64,000 bases of DNA from Saccharopolyspora sp. SCSIO 74807 (GCF_037023755.1 NZ_CP146100.1:5239501-5303500), one strand, 5' to 3'; counted from the stretch's first letter, positions 43,872 to 53,303 are shown. Notes: a model not told the origin generated them from the letters alone. Numbers and translations are program-made.

Positions 43872-44144
43872 ATGTGGTTGATGCGCGAGCGCGCAACGGT
43901 CGTCTGGGTGGCCCTCGTGGTGGCGACCTGCGTATCCACCTGGATGTTCTCGAAGGACGTTTTCAGCCCGGCAGTCGCCATGCTGGGCACGTTCCTGATC
44001 GCCGGACTCAAAGTTAGGTTCGTCATGCTCGATTTCATGGAGCTGCGTGCTGCGCCGACCCCTGCCCGCGCAGCGTTCGAGGCGTGGATCGTCGCGGTCA
44101 CCTTGCTGATACTCGGCTTCTGGTTCGCCACACCGACCGGTTGA
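43872..44144 (+). CDS. Cytochrome c oxidase subunit IV-like protein (NorF type)
   Basis: A 90-residue protein with three hydrophobic segments, of the prokaryotic COX4 family (VWVALVVATCVSTW, LIAGLKVRFVMLDFMELR, ILGFWFA). This family often partners a COX3-like protein, as here. The pair, separate from any catalytic subunit, may assemble with an oxidase or reductase encoded elsewhere. It is immediately downstream of the COX3-like gene, followed by the mobile-element scar. Confidence 0.75.
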   Translation: MWLMRERATVVWVALVVATCVSTWMFSKDVFSPAVAMLGTFLIAGLKVRFVMLDFMELRAAPTPARAAFEAWIVAVTLLILGFWFATPTG

Positions 44145-44291
44145 CGACGCCTCGTCGGTGCGGTCGGCTGGGCGGGGAGCACTTCGGGACCCCGACAACA
44201 CCGAGGGCGTGTTGAGCGCTTCGCTCGCCGACGCTGTCGCGACGATCAAGCTCAAGACGCGGGTCGGCTTCGACCAACACCTGGGGTAGAA

Positions 44292-45100
44292 GTGGTGCCG
44301 GAGGTATTGCGATTGGCCAAGATCGGGCGTCCAGGGTTGTCGGACGAGCAGAAGCGCGAGGTGTGGCAGCGTTGGAAGGACGGTCAGTCGCTGAGCGAGA
44401 TCGGCCGGGCGCTGGACAAGATAGCCGGCTCGATTCACGGGGTGGTGGCCGCCAGCGGCGGCATCGTGCCGGCCGTGCGCACCCGCGCCGAGGGGGCACT
44501 GACACTGACCGAGCGTGAGGAGATCTCTCGTGGCCTGGCCCGCACAGAGTCCTTCCGCGCGATCGCGGGCCGGCTGCGGCGGTGGCCGTCCACGATCAGC
44601 CGCGAGGTCAACCGGCACGGCGGACGTGCCACATACCGTGCCACCGCCGCCGACGAGCGGGTGTGGGACAACATGCGCCGCCGTAAACCCTGTCTGCTGC
44701 AACGCAACGACACGCTGTGCAAGCTGGCGGCGGCGAAGCTGGCCGAAGACTGGTCACCCGAGCAAATCGCTGGCTGGCTTGCCCGCCACTATGAACCGTC
44801 CGAGGGTATGTCCGTGTCGCACGAGACGATATTTCCGAGGCGGTCTCGATCCGGCAGCGTCCCGCCGAAGCCGACGACCGCGCCGCGCCTGGTCACTGGG
44901 AAGGAGACTTGCTGACCGGGGCGAAAAGCAGCCACATTGCCACCCTGGTCGAGCGGCACTCGCGCTTCGTCATGCTCGCGCGGGCGCCCGGCAAGGACGC
45001 CACCAGCGTCGGGGCGAGCCTGACCACACAGGTCAAAACGCTGCCCGAGGCGCTGAAAGGCTCCCTGACTCGTACGCAGCGGGTTCGACACACTGATCCA
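44292..45100 (+). pseudogene. IS30-family transposase, degenerate
   Basis: The N-terminal part reads as an IS30 transposase, with a helix-turn-helix (LSDEQKREVWQRWKDGQSLS), FRAIAGRLRRWPSTISREVN and EDWSPEQIAGWL followed by the S-x-E-T-I region. About 40 residues are deleted after HETI, and the frame shifts. The second frame keeps RQRPAEADDRAAPGHWEGDL and ERHSRFVMLARAPG, then stops before the catalytic domain is complete. No terminal inverted repeats were identified. It is therefore an inactive remnant. Confidence 0.72.
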
Positions 45101-45244
45101 GCTCAAAGACCCGCACGGGTTCATCCACGATTCGGACCACCCGCACGGCGAACCGGCTCCATACGAGCAGCCTGAGCTCAAGAACGAACTCGACACGAGC
45201 GACAGCCAACTAACGAGCGCGACGACGTCGAAGGCGTTGTGCCG

Positions 45245-45916
45245 CTACTTCCGAGTTCCGCGACGTTGCATCACGAGCGGGAGCCTCACCGAAAGCACGA
45301 GTGGCTCAGCGTGCACGTCGACATGCTCAGTCCTCGCCCGGCCGGAACGCGATTCCGTGCGCGGCCTGCACGAACCAGCCCGGGGGCACGTACAGGTTGC
45401 ACACTGACTGCGACCTGCGCCTTTTGTGCAGATGCTGGTGTCTTCGTCCTGGTTGAGGCCTTCGGAGAGTGTCTGCAAGCCGAGGATCTCATCGCCGGGT
45501 AGCCGCATCGTGACCGTTGCCTCGTCGGTGGCGTAGTGCACTCGTATCGTGAGCTGGACCAGGTCGAACAGCCGTCCCAGAAGCTGCGGTGGCGCGTGGT
45601 GCAGGTTCACCTGCAGCTTCGGGAGCGCTTCTAGCAGCTCGACTTGACCCGGTTCGGGGGCATGGTCGTAGCGATCTTGCTGATCGAGTTCCGCGAGGCG
45701 TTCACGCACGGTGTCACCCTCAGCGTCGAGTTCGTTGAAGCGGCTTTTCAGTCCTTGGATGAACGGATCAGCCGGATCGGCGTCCTCGGCTTGCCGCAGG
45801 AGGTTGTCCTGCTTGCGGGCCAGCTCGGTCAATCGGGTGTGCAGTGTGGTGCGCGTTCGGTGGCGTTCTTGCCGTTTCCGGTCGGCGTGCGTGTCGATGC
45901 GCCAGATCATCACTGG
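45245..45916 (-). pseudogene. Serine recombinase C-terminal remnant
   Basis: A minus-strand fragment with features of the C-terminal part of a large serine recombinase: the helical KQDNLLRQAEDADPADPFIQ region, coiled LDAEGDTVRERLAELDQQDR and the conserved block EALPKLQVNLHHAPPQLLGRLF. The N-terminal catalytic domain is missing; upstream, the same frame meets a stop within 30 bases. It is a non-functional remnant, probably from an integrated element. Confidence 0.62.
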
Positions 45917-46029
45917 AACCCTGCGTCTGCTTCGTCAACGCCGACGACCCCATATCGAACCGCATCGCCACGACGGCCCGCCAAGCGAGAACAAACACCT
46001 CGCGAGCACCATAACGATCTGACACGACA

Positions 46030-46560
46030 CCATGGGCACCTTCACCACACCGAGACTTCCTGGACGCCTGCGGCAGTCGAACGGCGTGTCCGGTGGTGCA
46101 TCTTGCGTGCCGTCCCCGGGGGTTGCGTCTCCCGCCGTCCGGGAAGTGGGTGCGGCTGGCCGCGATGTCCTCGGCCACATCACCCGAGGCGGCCAAATGA
46201 CGGGATCAGCCGACGTCACGGTCCCGTTTACGGCCACCCGGCCGCGGGTGTGGTTCACGAAGGCCGCCAACGCGCCCTCCGCCATCGCCAGCGTGCCTGC
46301 ATTGATCGCGGCCGGGAAGATCGCCCGGACGGGGTGGCGTAGAGCGGGTGGTCCCGCCCACCTCACAGGCCCGCACGCCGCGGTCGAACTTCTCCTGCTC
46401 CCGCACCCAGTCCGCCAGGACGAAGGCCTCGTCGACGGACACATTGCTTCAACCGGTTCCGCGCACCTGCCAGCTGTCGTAGGCGATCAGGTAAATCGCC
46501 GCGCGGCAGCACGAAGCGGTGCGGCCTCGGCTCGGCAATTTCGCCGTGTTGGTCCACGAG
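46030..46560 (-). pseudogene. Flavin-dependent monooxygenase remnant (HsaA-like)
   Basis: Three minus-strand pieces in different frames line up with the C-terminal half of HsaA-type flavin monooxygenases (acyl-CoA dehydrogenase type 2): IAYDSWQVRGTG then VDEAFVLADWVREQEKF (near 46350-46490), INAGTLAMAEGALAAFVNHT (near 46230-46300) and GDVAEDIAASRTHF (near 46150). Frame shifts break it in several places. HsaA-type enzymes hydroxylate steroid or aromatic rings. The N-terminal half is not recognised. Not a gene product. Confidence 0.45.
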
Positions 46561-47000
46561 CAGGCCTCATCGCTCAGTCGCGATTGTCGGTGCCGGACGA
46601 GAACGGCCACCGACCACGAGGCAACGTAGCCACCGGCACCACCGCGGAGGTTGGCCGGACAGTTGCGGGAGCCGGCGCAGCCGACGTGCGGGCCGACTGC
46701 GCACGCGCAGGCTTCGCCTCCCCCACTCCACCGGCACCTCCTCGGTCAGGCCACCAGCTGCCCGCACCGAATGAGCCGGAGTGAGCGAGTAGGCAGGCAG
46801 TAACGCGGCGACGAACTCGGGAACGAGCCGCCGCGCCACGCGATGAGTGCAGCACGTGGGCCCCGGTGACGACCTAGCGTGGCCGGCGTTTCCCATCGCG
46901 GAGGCGATCTGGGAACACGACCACTCGAAAAGCTCAGCAGGAATTGTCGCGCACAACCGTACCGTGACATCGGATTGCATGTGTCCCTCATCACATGTCA
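46561..47000. other. Region without a recognisable gene
   Basis: About 440 bases between the pseudogene remnants and the biosynthetic cluster. Open frames on both strands have arginine- and proline-rich translations without family features. Part may belong to the broken monooxygenase. No terminator was seen. Confidence 0.4.
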
Positions 47001-47029
47001 TTGACAAAAGGCGCGTCGGCTCATTTCCT
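47001..47029 (+). promoter_or_regulatory. Candidate promoter of the biosynthetic cluster
   Basis: A perfect TTGACA (47001-47006) is followed after 17 bases by TTTCCT (47024-47029), a weak -10. It is 98 bases before the first carrier-protein start and upstream of the C16 tract. The -10 makes the call tentative. Confidence 0.35.
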
Positions 47030-47086
47030 CGGTGCGCTCCGGTTTTTCAGCACAACCAGTCGCCGAAAGCAGACGTCGCGGCCATA

Positions 47087-47102
47087 CCCCCCCCCCCCCC
47101 CC
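47087..47102 (+). repeat. 16-base poly-C tract in the 5' leader
   Basis: Sixteen consecutive C residues lie 14 bases upstream of the ribosome site of the first carrier protein. It is the only such tract seen in the window. A frame from an ATG at 46995 runs through it in phase with the carrier protein, encoding a proline run, so length changes would affect that longer product. Confidence 0.85.
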
Positions 47103-47126
47103 GAGCCAGGACGAGCAGGAGCGCAC

Positions 47127-47381
47127 ATGGACGAAACCGCTGCCGCTGTCGCTGAAATTGTTGCCGAATTGACTAATCTGACAGGCTCTGGTTCGCTGGA
47201 CCCAGATGCGGAACTCGTTGAACTGGGGCTGTCGTCAATGCAACTGGTCCGGCTCGTCACCCGGATAGAATCGCAATTCTCCATCACCTTCCCTTCCGAC
47301 GCGATGAACGCGGAGACGTTCGCCAGCGTCGCCTCGACGGCGGCCGCGGTCGACGCGATCCGCCACCGTGCGCAGGGGTAG
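47127..47381 (+). CDS. Free-standing acyl carrier protein
   Basis: An 84-residue carrier protein with the four-helix pattern and the phosphopantetheine site in LVELGLSSMQLVRL (Ser37). It is discrete, not part of a synthase. The ligase gene follows 13 bases after its stop and is the likely loading enzyme. The ATG has AGGAG six bases upstream. It is the first gene of the co-oriented cluster; the C16 tract lies just before it. Helix 2 residues differ from those of the second carrier protein (50625), so the two should be recognised by different partners. Confidence 0.88.
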   Translation: MDETAAAVAEIVAELTNLTGSGSLDPDAELVELGLSSMQLVRLVTRIESQFSITFPSDAMNAETFASVASTAAAVDAIRHRAQG

Positions 47382-47394
47382 AGGTGAGGCACGA

Positions 47395-48984
47395 ATGCGC
47401 GAGACGGATCGGGCGCTCGCCCACACCTACCGGGGCATACCGTTCGACATGCGATCGGCACGACACACCGATGTGCTCGCCTACCTGGCGGAGCACGCCC
47501 GTGATCGGGGGACGCACCCGTTCATATCCGCAGTGGCACGGGATGGCGGCACCCGTCGGCTAAGCTACGCCGAAGCCGACGACCTCAGCCATCGCCTGGC
47601 CGGCTGGTTGCGCGAAAGCCTCGGGATCGCTCCCGGTTCCGCCGTCGCCCTTGCGCCCGCGAACGACGCGATCTCGGTGCTGGCTACGCTGGCGCTGCTG
47701 CGCGCGGGGTACCGCACGCTGCTGATCAATCCCAGCGACCCGCCGGCCCGTGCGGCGCAGCAGATGTCGACCATCGGCGCAGAAGTACTGCTCGCGGCTC
47801 CCGCGACCGAGATGTCGGCTCGCGCGACCGAGATCCCCGAACCCTCCGGACTCAGCCGGCCGGCGTCCGCAGTGGACCGGAAGCCGGATCCGGGGGACGA
47901 CGCCCTCTACTTCGGCACGTCGGGCTCGACCGCGGCCTCCAAGCTGGTAGCGCAATCGCACCGCAACGTGGTGAGCAACGGCGAAGGTGTCCGCTCGCTG
48001 CACGGCATGCGCCCCGGTGAGCGCATTATCGGGTGCCTGCCGATCTGCCACGTCAACGGGATGCACTTCACCGTCCTCGGCACCGTGATCTCGGGAGCGC
48101 ATGCCGTGCTGGCGCACTCCTTCGACGTCTTCCGATACCCGAAGCTGATCGATGAGTACCGCCCGAGGGTCGCCAGCGTGGTACCGAACATCCTCGACGC
48201 CCTGGCCGAGTTCTGGCGCGGCCCGCACCACACCCCGGACCTCCGCTACTTCGTCACCGCCGCAGCCCCGCTCAGCGCCACCACGGCTCAGCGAATCCTG
48301 GAACGAACCGGGCACCGGGTCGTGCAGGCATACGGGCTAAGCGAGACCACGAACTTCTCCACTACCGTCCCCGCGTTGTCGGAGCCCGCTTACCGGCGGA
48401 TCATGCTCGAATCCGAGATACCTCCCGTCGGTGCCGCATTCCCCGGCAACGAGGTCGCCGTGCTGCGGCCCGACGGCTCCGTCGCCGCGCACGACGAGCA
48501 AGGCGAGATCTGCATGCGGGGGCACAACGTGATGGACCGTTACGCGAACAACGACGAGGCGACGGCGGCGGCGTTCGCCGGCGGCTGGTTCCACTCCCAG
48601 GACCTCGGCTTCACGACGGTCGAGCCGGAAACCGGGGCGACGCTGTTCACCATCACCGGCAGGCTGAAGAACCAGGCCAAGGTCGGTGGCGAGTCCGTCT
48701 CGCTGGACGAGCTGGACCGCGCGCTGCGCAACGTCCCGGGAGTGCGGGACGCGGCCTGTGCCGCGCTTCCGGATGAACTGCTCGGCGAAACCGTCGCAGC
48801 TGTGGTGGATGCCGACGGCAACCTCGCCGACACCGACATCCTCGAGACGCTGCGGGCGGTGCTGCCGGAATTCGCCCTGCCTCGACGACTGGTCCGAACC
48901 TCCCCGGTTCCGCGCACCTCGACCGGCAAGGTGCGGCGACCCGAGATCGCGCACCTGGTCAGCGACGTGGGCGGTGCCGGCTGA
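47395..48984 (+). CDS. AMP-dependent acyl-carrier/CoA ligase
   Basis: A 529-residue ANL-superfamily enzyme. It has YFGTSGSTAASKLVAQSH (A3), the QAYGLSETTN motif (A5), HSQDLGFTTVEP, GRLKNQAKVGGES and the C-terminal STGKVRRPE with the Lys. The A3 loop lacks the usual GxPKG sequence (AASK), which is common in acyl-ACP or specialised ligases. It probably loads a carboxylic acid on the adjacent carrier protein. It starts 13 bases after that gene. The acid is not known. Confidence 0.82.
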   Translation: MRETDRALAHTYRGIPFDMRSARHTDVLAYLAEHARDRGTHPFISAVARDGGTRRLSYAEADDLSHRLAGWLRESLGIAPGSAVALAPANDAISVLATLALLRAGYRTLLINPSDPPARAAQQMSTIGAEVLLAAPATEMSARATEIPEPSGLSRPASAVDRKPDPGDDALYFGTSGSTAASKLVAQSHRNVVSNGEGVRSLHGMRPGERIIGCLPICHVNGMHFTVLGTVISGAHAVLAHSFDVFRYPKLIDEYRPRVASVVPNILDALAEFWRGPHHTPDLRYFVTAAAPLSATTAQRILERTGHRVVQAYGLSETTNFSTTVPALSEPAYRRIMLESEIPPVGAAFPGNEVAVLRPDGSVAAHDEQGEICMRGHNVMDRYANNDEATAAAFAGGWFHSQDLGFTTVEPETGATLFTITGRLKNQAKVGGESVSLDELDRALRNVPGVRDAACAALPDELLGETVAAVVDADGNLADTDILETLRAVLPEFALPRRLVRTSPVPRTSTGKVRRPEIAHLVSDVGGAG

Positions 48985-49047
48985 TCCGCACCAGGCGCTG
49001 CTCCGCCGGGACCGCGCCCCAGCCACGGCCGACCCGTTGGAGGGATG

Positions 49048-50628
49048 ATGCCCCACTTGCTCGATCAGGCGGTGTCCCAGCAGGCCACCGCGCGACCCGA
49101 GTCGATCGCCGTGGTGGACGGTGCCGCGACCACGAGCTACGGGCAGCTGGAAGACCGGAGCAGCAGGTTCGCGAACCTGCTGCGGGAGCGGGGCATCCGG
49201 GCAGGCGATCGGGTCGCGATGCTGCTGCCGCGCTCCGCCGAGGCACTCGTCGTCCTGCTCGGAGTGCTCAAAGCCGGCGCGATCTACGTACCGCTGGACC
49301 CGGCCAGTCCGGCGCTGCGGCTGGCCGACGTGCTGCGGCGTTGCGGAACCGCTGCTCTGCTGGCGCACGAGCACCACCAGGAGCACGCAGGAGCCACCCT
49401 CCAGTTGCTCGAATCCGCGGACCGTCCACGCACGTGGTGGATCGGCTCCGGCTTCGGCGAGGGCAGAGGTCACATCTGCGCGCGCGATCTGGCTGCCACC
49501 TCCGCCGAACCGGTGGCCGGTCGCAGTCCGGAGGACCTCGCCTACATCTTCTTCACCTCCGGCTCCACCGGACGCCCCAAGGGGGTGCCGATCACGCACG
49601 CGAGCGCGGCGCACTTCGTCGACTGGGCCGTGCGGCACTTCGGCCTGCTGCCGGAGGACCGCACGTCCGGGCACGCCCCGCTGCACTTCGACATGTCCGT
49701 GTGGGATGCGTTCAGCACCTTCGGCGCGGGCGCGCAGCTGCACCTGGTGCCCGCCGAAGCCAACCAGCTGCCGAACTCGCTCGCCGAGTTCATCCGGGAA
49801 TCCGCGCTCACCCGGTGGTTGTCGGTGCCGTCGGTGCTGACCGCGATGGTCGCGCGGAACGTCGTCGGGCAGCACGACTTCCCCGCCCTGCGCACGATCA
49901 TCTGGGCCGGCGACGCCCTGGCACCCGCCGACCTGCGACATCTCATGGAGCGGTTGCCGCACGTGGGTTTCACCAACGTCTACGGGGCCACCGAGGGCGC
50001 CATCGCCAGCACCGTGCACGATGTCGCCGACATCGCGGAGTGCGCGGAACCGATCCCCCTGGGCAGGGCCATCGACGGGGAGGAACTCCTCGTGCTGTCG
50101 GCCACCGGCCGACCGGCCGGTGTCGGCGAAGTCGGTGAACTGTGCATCGGAGGAGTCGGACTCACCCCGGGTTACTGGGACGACCCGGCGACCACCGAGC
50201 AGTCCTTCGTCCAGCATCCGCCGTCGTCGGGACGGCGCTGGTACCGCACCGGTGATCTCGCACGGGTCGATGCGGGCGGCGTCCACCACTTCCACGGGCG
50301 CTCCGACCGGCAGATCAAGTCACGTGGCTACCGCATCGAACTCGACGAGATCGCGCTGGCGCTCAACGAGTTCGAGGACCTCGCCGACAGTGCAGTGGTC
50401 AGCGTCCACGTGGGCGGGTTCGAGCGGAACCGGATCTGTGCTGCCTACGTCCCGAAGGACGGCCCGCCGGCGAGACCGGCCGAGTTGCGCAAGCGCCTCG
50501 CGGAATCGCTGCCCGCATACATGCTCCCGGCGCGCTGGAAGGAGCTGGAAGCGATGCCCCGGAACCAGAACGGCAAGATCGACCACCAGGCCCTGCGGGA
50601 CCTGTTCCAGGAAGGTGGCCAACGGTGA
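49048..50628 (+). CDS. Stand-alone NRPS adenylation domain
   Basis: A 526-residue discrete adenylation enzyme. Core motifs: FFTSGSTGRPKGVPITHAS (A3), HFDMSVWDAFSTF (A4, with the amino-group-binding Asp), NVYGATEGA (A5), YRTGDLARVD (A7), GRSDRQIKSRGYRIELDEI (A8) and NQNGKIDH (A10 Lys). The Asp of A4 indicates an amino acid substrate. No condensation or thiolation domain is attached; the carrier protein is encoded next, overlapping by four bases (GTGA). The second of two ATGs was taken because GGAGGG directly abuts the first. Confidence 0.9.
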   Translation: MPHLLDQAVSQQATARPESIAVVDGAATTSYGQLEDRSSRFANLLRERGIRAGDRVAMLLPRSAEALVVLLGVLKAGAIYVPLDPASPALRLADVLRRCGTAALLAHEHHQEHAGATLQLLESADRPRTWWIGSGFGEGRGHICARDLAATSAEPVAGRSPEDLAYIFFTSGSTGRPKGVPITHASAAHFVDWAVRHFGLLPEDRTSGHAPLHFDMSVWDAFSTFGAGAQLHLVPAEANQLPNSLAEFIRESALTRWLSVPSVLTAMVARNVVGQHDFPALRTIIWAGDALAPADLRHLMERLPHVGFTNVYGATEGAIASTVHDVADIAECAEPIPLGRAIDGEELLVLSATGRPAGVGEVGELCIGGVGLTPGYWDDPATTEQSFVQHPPSSGRRWYRTGDLARVDAGGVHHFHGRSDRQIKSRGYRIELDEIALALNEFEDLADSAVVSVHVGGFERNRICAAYVPKDGPPARPAELRKRLAESLPAYMLPARWKELEAMPRNQNGKIDHQALRDLFQEGGQR

Positions 50629-50891
50629 AGGAAACCTCGACCGTCGGCCGGATACGAGAGCTCCTGGCCGAGAACCTGTTCATCGAAGACGCGGCGGCGG
50701 ACTCCGACCTGATCGCCTCCGGCCAGCTCGACTCGGCGGGTTTCATGCAGGTCTTCGCCCTGCTCGAGGAGGATTTCGAGATCAGCATCGAGTTGGCGGA
50801 CCTCGACCGGGAACATTTCCGGACCATGCTGCGCATGGCGGACTTCGTGGACCGCAAACGCGATGCTCCGGACCCCGCCGGGACGGACTGA
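50625..50891 (+). CDS. Free-standing peptidyl carrier protein
   Basis: An 88-residue carrier protein with the site ASGQLDSAGFMQVF (Ser37). The start overlaps the adenylation gene stop (GTGA), so the two are a matched pair. Its Asp-Ser-Ala site differs from Ser-Ser-Met in the first carrier. It holds the amino acid activated by the adenylation enzyme. Confidence 0.88.
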   Translation: MKETSTVGRIRELLAENLFIEDAAADSDLIASGQLDSAGFMQVFALLEEDFEISIELADLDREHFRTMLRMADFVDRKRDAPDPAGTD

Positions 50892-50914
50892 ACGAAAGAC
50901 CGGAGGTCGCGACG

Positions 50915-51970
50915 ATGGACATCCGCACATCTCGCTACGAGCCGTCCGCACGTTCCGCCGTGGTCGAATTCCAGCAGCTGCTGTGGAGCGGCGGGCCGGA
51001 CGGCAACGCGGCCTACCTGGACTGGAAGTACGCGCAGAACCCGTACCTGAACGACCGGTACCTCCTCTTGGCTTGGGAAGGCGACGAACTGGTCGGCATG
51101 GTCGGCGGATTCGGTGCCTGCTGGCAGCACGGGGGCGACCGCGTCGTCCTGCCCTGCATCGCGGATACCGTGGTCGCCCCCGACCACCGCGGCGGCCCGC
51201 TGTTCGGCAGGATGCTCGACGAACTGACCGGGATGCTGCGAGCGGACGGCGTGCCGTGGCTGCTCGACTTCGGCGACCAGCGCGCCGCTCCGATCATGGT
51301 GATGCAGGGGTGGCAGAGCGTCGGGCCGTGGGCGATCGCGACCGCAGAACGCTCGGATGGTGCGGCGACGGGTCGGCTGTGGGCGCAGGCTCGCGAGCGG
51401 GAGCTGCGCGCACCGCGCTCGGGCGCCCGGATCCGCACAACGGCGACCCCGGAAGCGGACCTCTTCCGGGAGTTCGGCGCGTTGGCCGAACGAAATGCGC
51501 GCGCGACGCACATCCGGCACGTGCGGGACGCGGAGTACCTGTCTTGGCGAGCCCGCAATCCACTGGCCGACTACTTCTACTTGACGGCGCACTCCGACGG
51601 ATTGGCCGGTTACCTGGTCGGGCACCGCACCCGCGTCGACGCGACCGACGGGCACACGCCGACGACGATCGTGGAGTGCGAGGCCGTCGACGACGGGGTC
51701 TGGCTGGACCTCGTCGAAGCGGCCGCCGGAGTGCTACCGGGCACCACGGTGCTCATCTGGACCCGGGACATCGGGGCGGACCAGCGCTCGTCGCTGCCGA
51801 GCCTCGGATTCGCGCACGACGAGCCTTCCGGCCGGCTCACCCGGGACTGGCACCTGCCGAACCTCCTGGTCCGGTCCACGGGCGCCGAGGTCCACCCGGA
51901 TTGGTTGACCGGCTTGCACGATCCGTCCCGATGGGACCTGCGCGCAGTCTGCGGACGGAGTTGGCGATGA
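50915..51970 (+). CDS. GNAT-family acyltransferase (large)
   Basis: A 351-residue acetyltransferase-like protein with an N-terminal GNAT-like region (LLAWEGDELVGMVGGFGACW, VVAPDHRGGPLFGRMLDEL) followed by a second, less clear acyltransferase-like half. It starts 23 bases after the carrier protein stop. Larger GNATs in biosynthetic clusters can transfer acyl groups from carrier proteins, so it is a candidate for joining the two carrier-bound units. That is inference. Nothing in the sequence shows a specific donor. Confidence 0.72.
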   Translation: MDIRTSRYEPSARSAVVEFQQLLWSGGPDGNAAYLDWKYAQNPYLNDRYLLLAWEGDELVGMVGGFGACWQHGGDRVVLPCIADTVVAPDHRGGPLFGRMLDELTGMLRADGVPWLLDFGDQRAAPIMVMQGWQSVGPWAIATAERSDGAATGRLWAQARERELRAPRSGARIRTTATPEADLFREFGALAERNARATHIRHVRDAEYLSWRARNPLADYFYLTAHSDGLAGYLVGHRTRVDATDGHTPTTIVECEAVDDGVWLDLVEAAAGVLPGTTVLIWTRDIGADQRSSLPSLGFAHDEPSGRLTRDWHLPNLLVRSTGAEVHPDWLTGLHDPSRWDLRAVCGRSWR

Positions 51971-52343
51971 ACCCGGTCGAACGCGCAGCAACGCATTGCC
52001 ACCGACGTCCCCACATTTCACCGAATATCCGCACGGGCGATTTGCACGCATCGGTCGGCGGTATTCCCGCTTGACCCATTTGGCGGATTAACGCCCAACA
52101 ATGCACCGGATACGCTGGGCAGTGACAGACACGAGGGCAGCTCATCTCCGCCTGCGACACCACCCCCGGAATGGGGAATCACTGCTCGCCGATATTTTGG
52201 ACATTCTCGTCCGCGAGCAATAGTCCGGGTCGCGGCCGCAGGCGCAACACGCACGCGAAGCGCAGCCGGCGAAAACCGCCGGAACCGCTCACTGGGGCGC
52301 GCCGGCCACGCTTTTCCGGCTGAGAGCAAGGAGAATTCCGCAC
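51971..52343. other. Gap within the biosynthetic cluster
   Basis: About 370 bases without a gene. A small hairpin CCGGCG/CGCCGG (near 52266-52283) and several short AT-rich runs (TATTTTGG near 52192) are seen, and TTGACC occurs near 52072. A second promoter for the genes from the cupin onwards is possible but unproven. Confidence 0.4.
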
Positions 52344-52808
52344 ATGGACGACCAATTCTCCCCCGGCAAACATATCAAGAACCTGAAAACGGGTCCCAAG
52401 GTCGGGCTGGTCGATTCGAACGAAGTGCCGCTCGAAGGCATTCTCGGTGTGGCGGGCGCGGTGGAGACCATCGACGCCGCGGTCAACATCGGCGCCGACC
52501 GGCTCATCATGCAGCCGGGTTCGGAGTTCGAGCTGCACACACACCCCGGTGCGCACATCCTCTATGTGCTCAGCTCCCGCGGCTTCATCCACGTCGACGG
52601 CGTGGACTACGAAATGGGTGATGGCGACACGGTGTACGTGCCCGCCAACTACGCGCACGGGGTCAAGACCGACCCCACCGTCTCCAAGCCGCTGGAGATC
52701 GTCGCCTTCGGGGTTCCGCACATGCCGCTCGAATCGTCCGACCGCATGGAACTGGTCGGCCGGGAAGGCGCGCACGACGAGCTCGACGTCCTCGACGCGC
52801 CCGGCTGA
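52344..52808 (+). CDS. Cupin-domain protein
   Basis: A 154-residue single-domain cupin. Metal ligands are in ELHTHPGAHILYV (His65, His67, His71) with a fourth candidate His105 in NYAHGV. Cupins in biosynthetic clusters include isomerases, dioxygenases and N-N bond-forming or epimerising enzymes; which applies is not clear. The ATG has AAGGAG about 10 bases upstream. The GNAT gene starts three bases after its stop. Confidence 0.82.
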   Translation: MDDQFSPGKHIKNLKTGPKVGLVDSNEVPLEGILGVAGAVETIDAAVNIGADRLIMQPGSEFELHTHPGAHILYVLSSRGFIHVDGVDYEMGDGDTVYVPANYAHGVKTDPTVSKPLEIVAFGVPHMPLESSDRMELVGREGAHDELDVLDAPG

Positions 52809-52811
52809 GCC

Positions 52812-53303
52812 ATGGCTGAAGCTTGGGAAACGGCGCAGGACCCGGCGGCGGTGCACGCGCTGCTGTGCACGAGCGACCGCCACCAAGCCCAGCGGTACGG
52901 CTCCGCGGCACCCGACCGCCGAGTGGAATCGACCCGGCGCAAGGTCGCCGCGGGGATGGTGCGGGTGCTGAGCTTCGACGGCGTCCCGGTCGGCATGTTC
53001 ACCCTGGGAGCGGAACCGACCTTCGATCTCGCCGAAGCGGAGCTCCCGCCGGCGCGTTCCCCGCTGTACCTGAGCCGGTTGGCGGTCTCGCCCGAGGTGC
53101 TCTCGCGCGGTGTGGGGATGCGCTGCGTGCGCAAGGCGATCGAACTGGCGCGGGCGGCTGGAGCCGATGTGCTGCGCAGCGAAGCCAACCCCGAGCTGAC
53201 GGGAACCTACGAGCTGCTCGGCGAGCTGGGCTTCGTCCAGCACGGTCCACTGCTGCGCAACGGCAGCGGAGTCCCGCGAATCCATCTGCAACGACCCCTG
53301 TGA
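52812..53303 (+). CDS. GNAT-family N-acyltransferase (small)
   Basis: A 163-residue GNAT protein with the acetyl-CoA loop LAVSPEVLSRGVGMRCVRKA and the later YELLGELGFVQHG motif. It would acylate an amine with acetyl-CoA or a carrier-bound acyl group. It is the second GNAT of the cluster and lies between the cupin and the oxygenase. Confidence 0.82.
   Translation: MAEAWETAQDPAAVHALLCTSDRHQAQRYGSAAPDRRVESTRRKVAAGMVRVLSFDGVPVGMFTLGAEPTFDLAEAELPPARSPLYLSRLAVSPEVLSRGVGMRCVRKAIELARAAGADVLRSEANPELTGTYELLGELGFVQHGPLLRNGSGVPRIHLQRPL

Noticed and set aside
43710-44702. Minus-strand frame across the COX4-like gene and IS30 remnant
   Set aside because: It is antisense to membrane-protein and transposase sequence with recognisable motifs; no domain in its translation.
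47127-50891. Isonitrile-type pathway (ScoA-E like)
   Set aside because: A carrier protein, ligase and 2-oxoglutarate oxygenase are shared, but no ScoD-like thioesterase-fold lyase is present and the oxygenase has the HxE amino acid hydroxylase motif.
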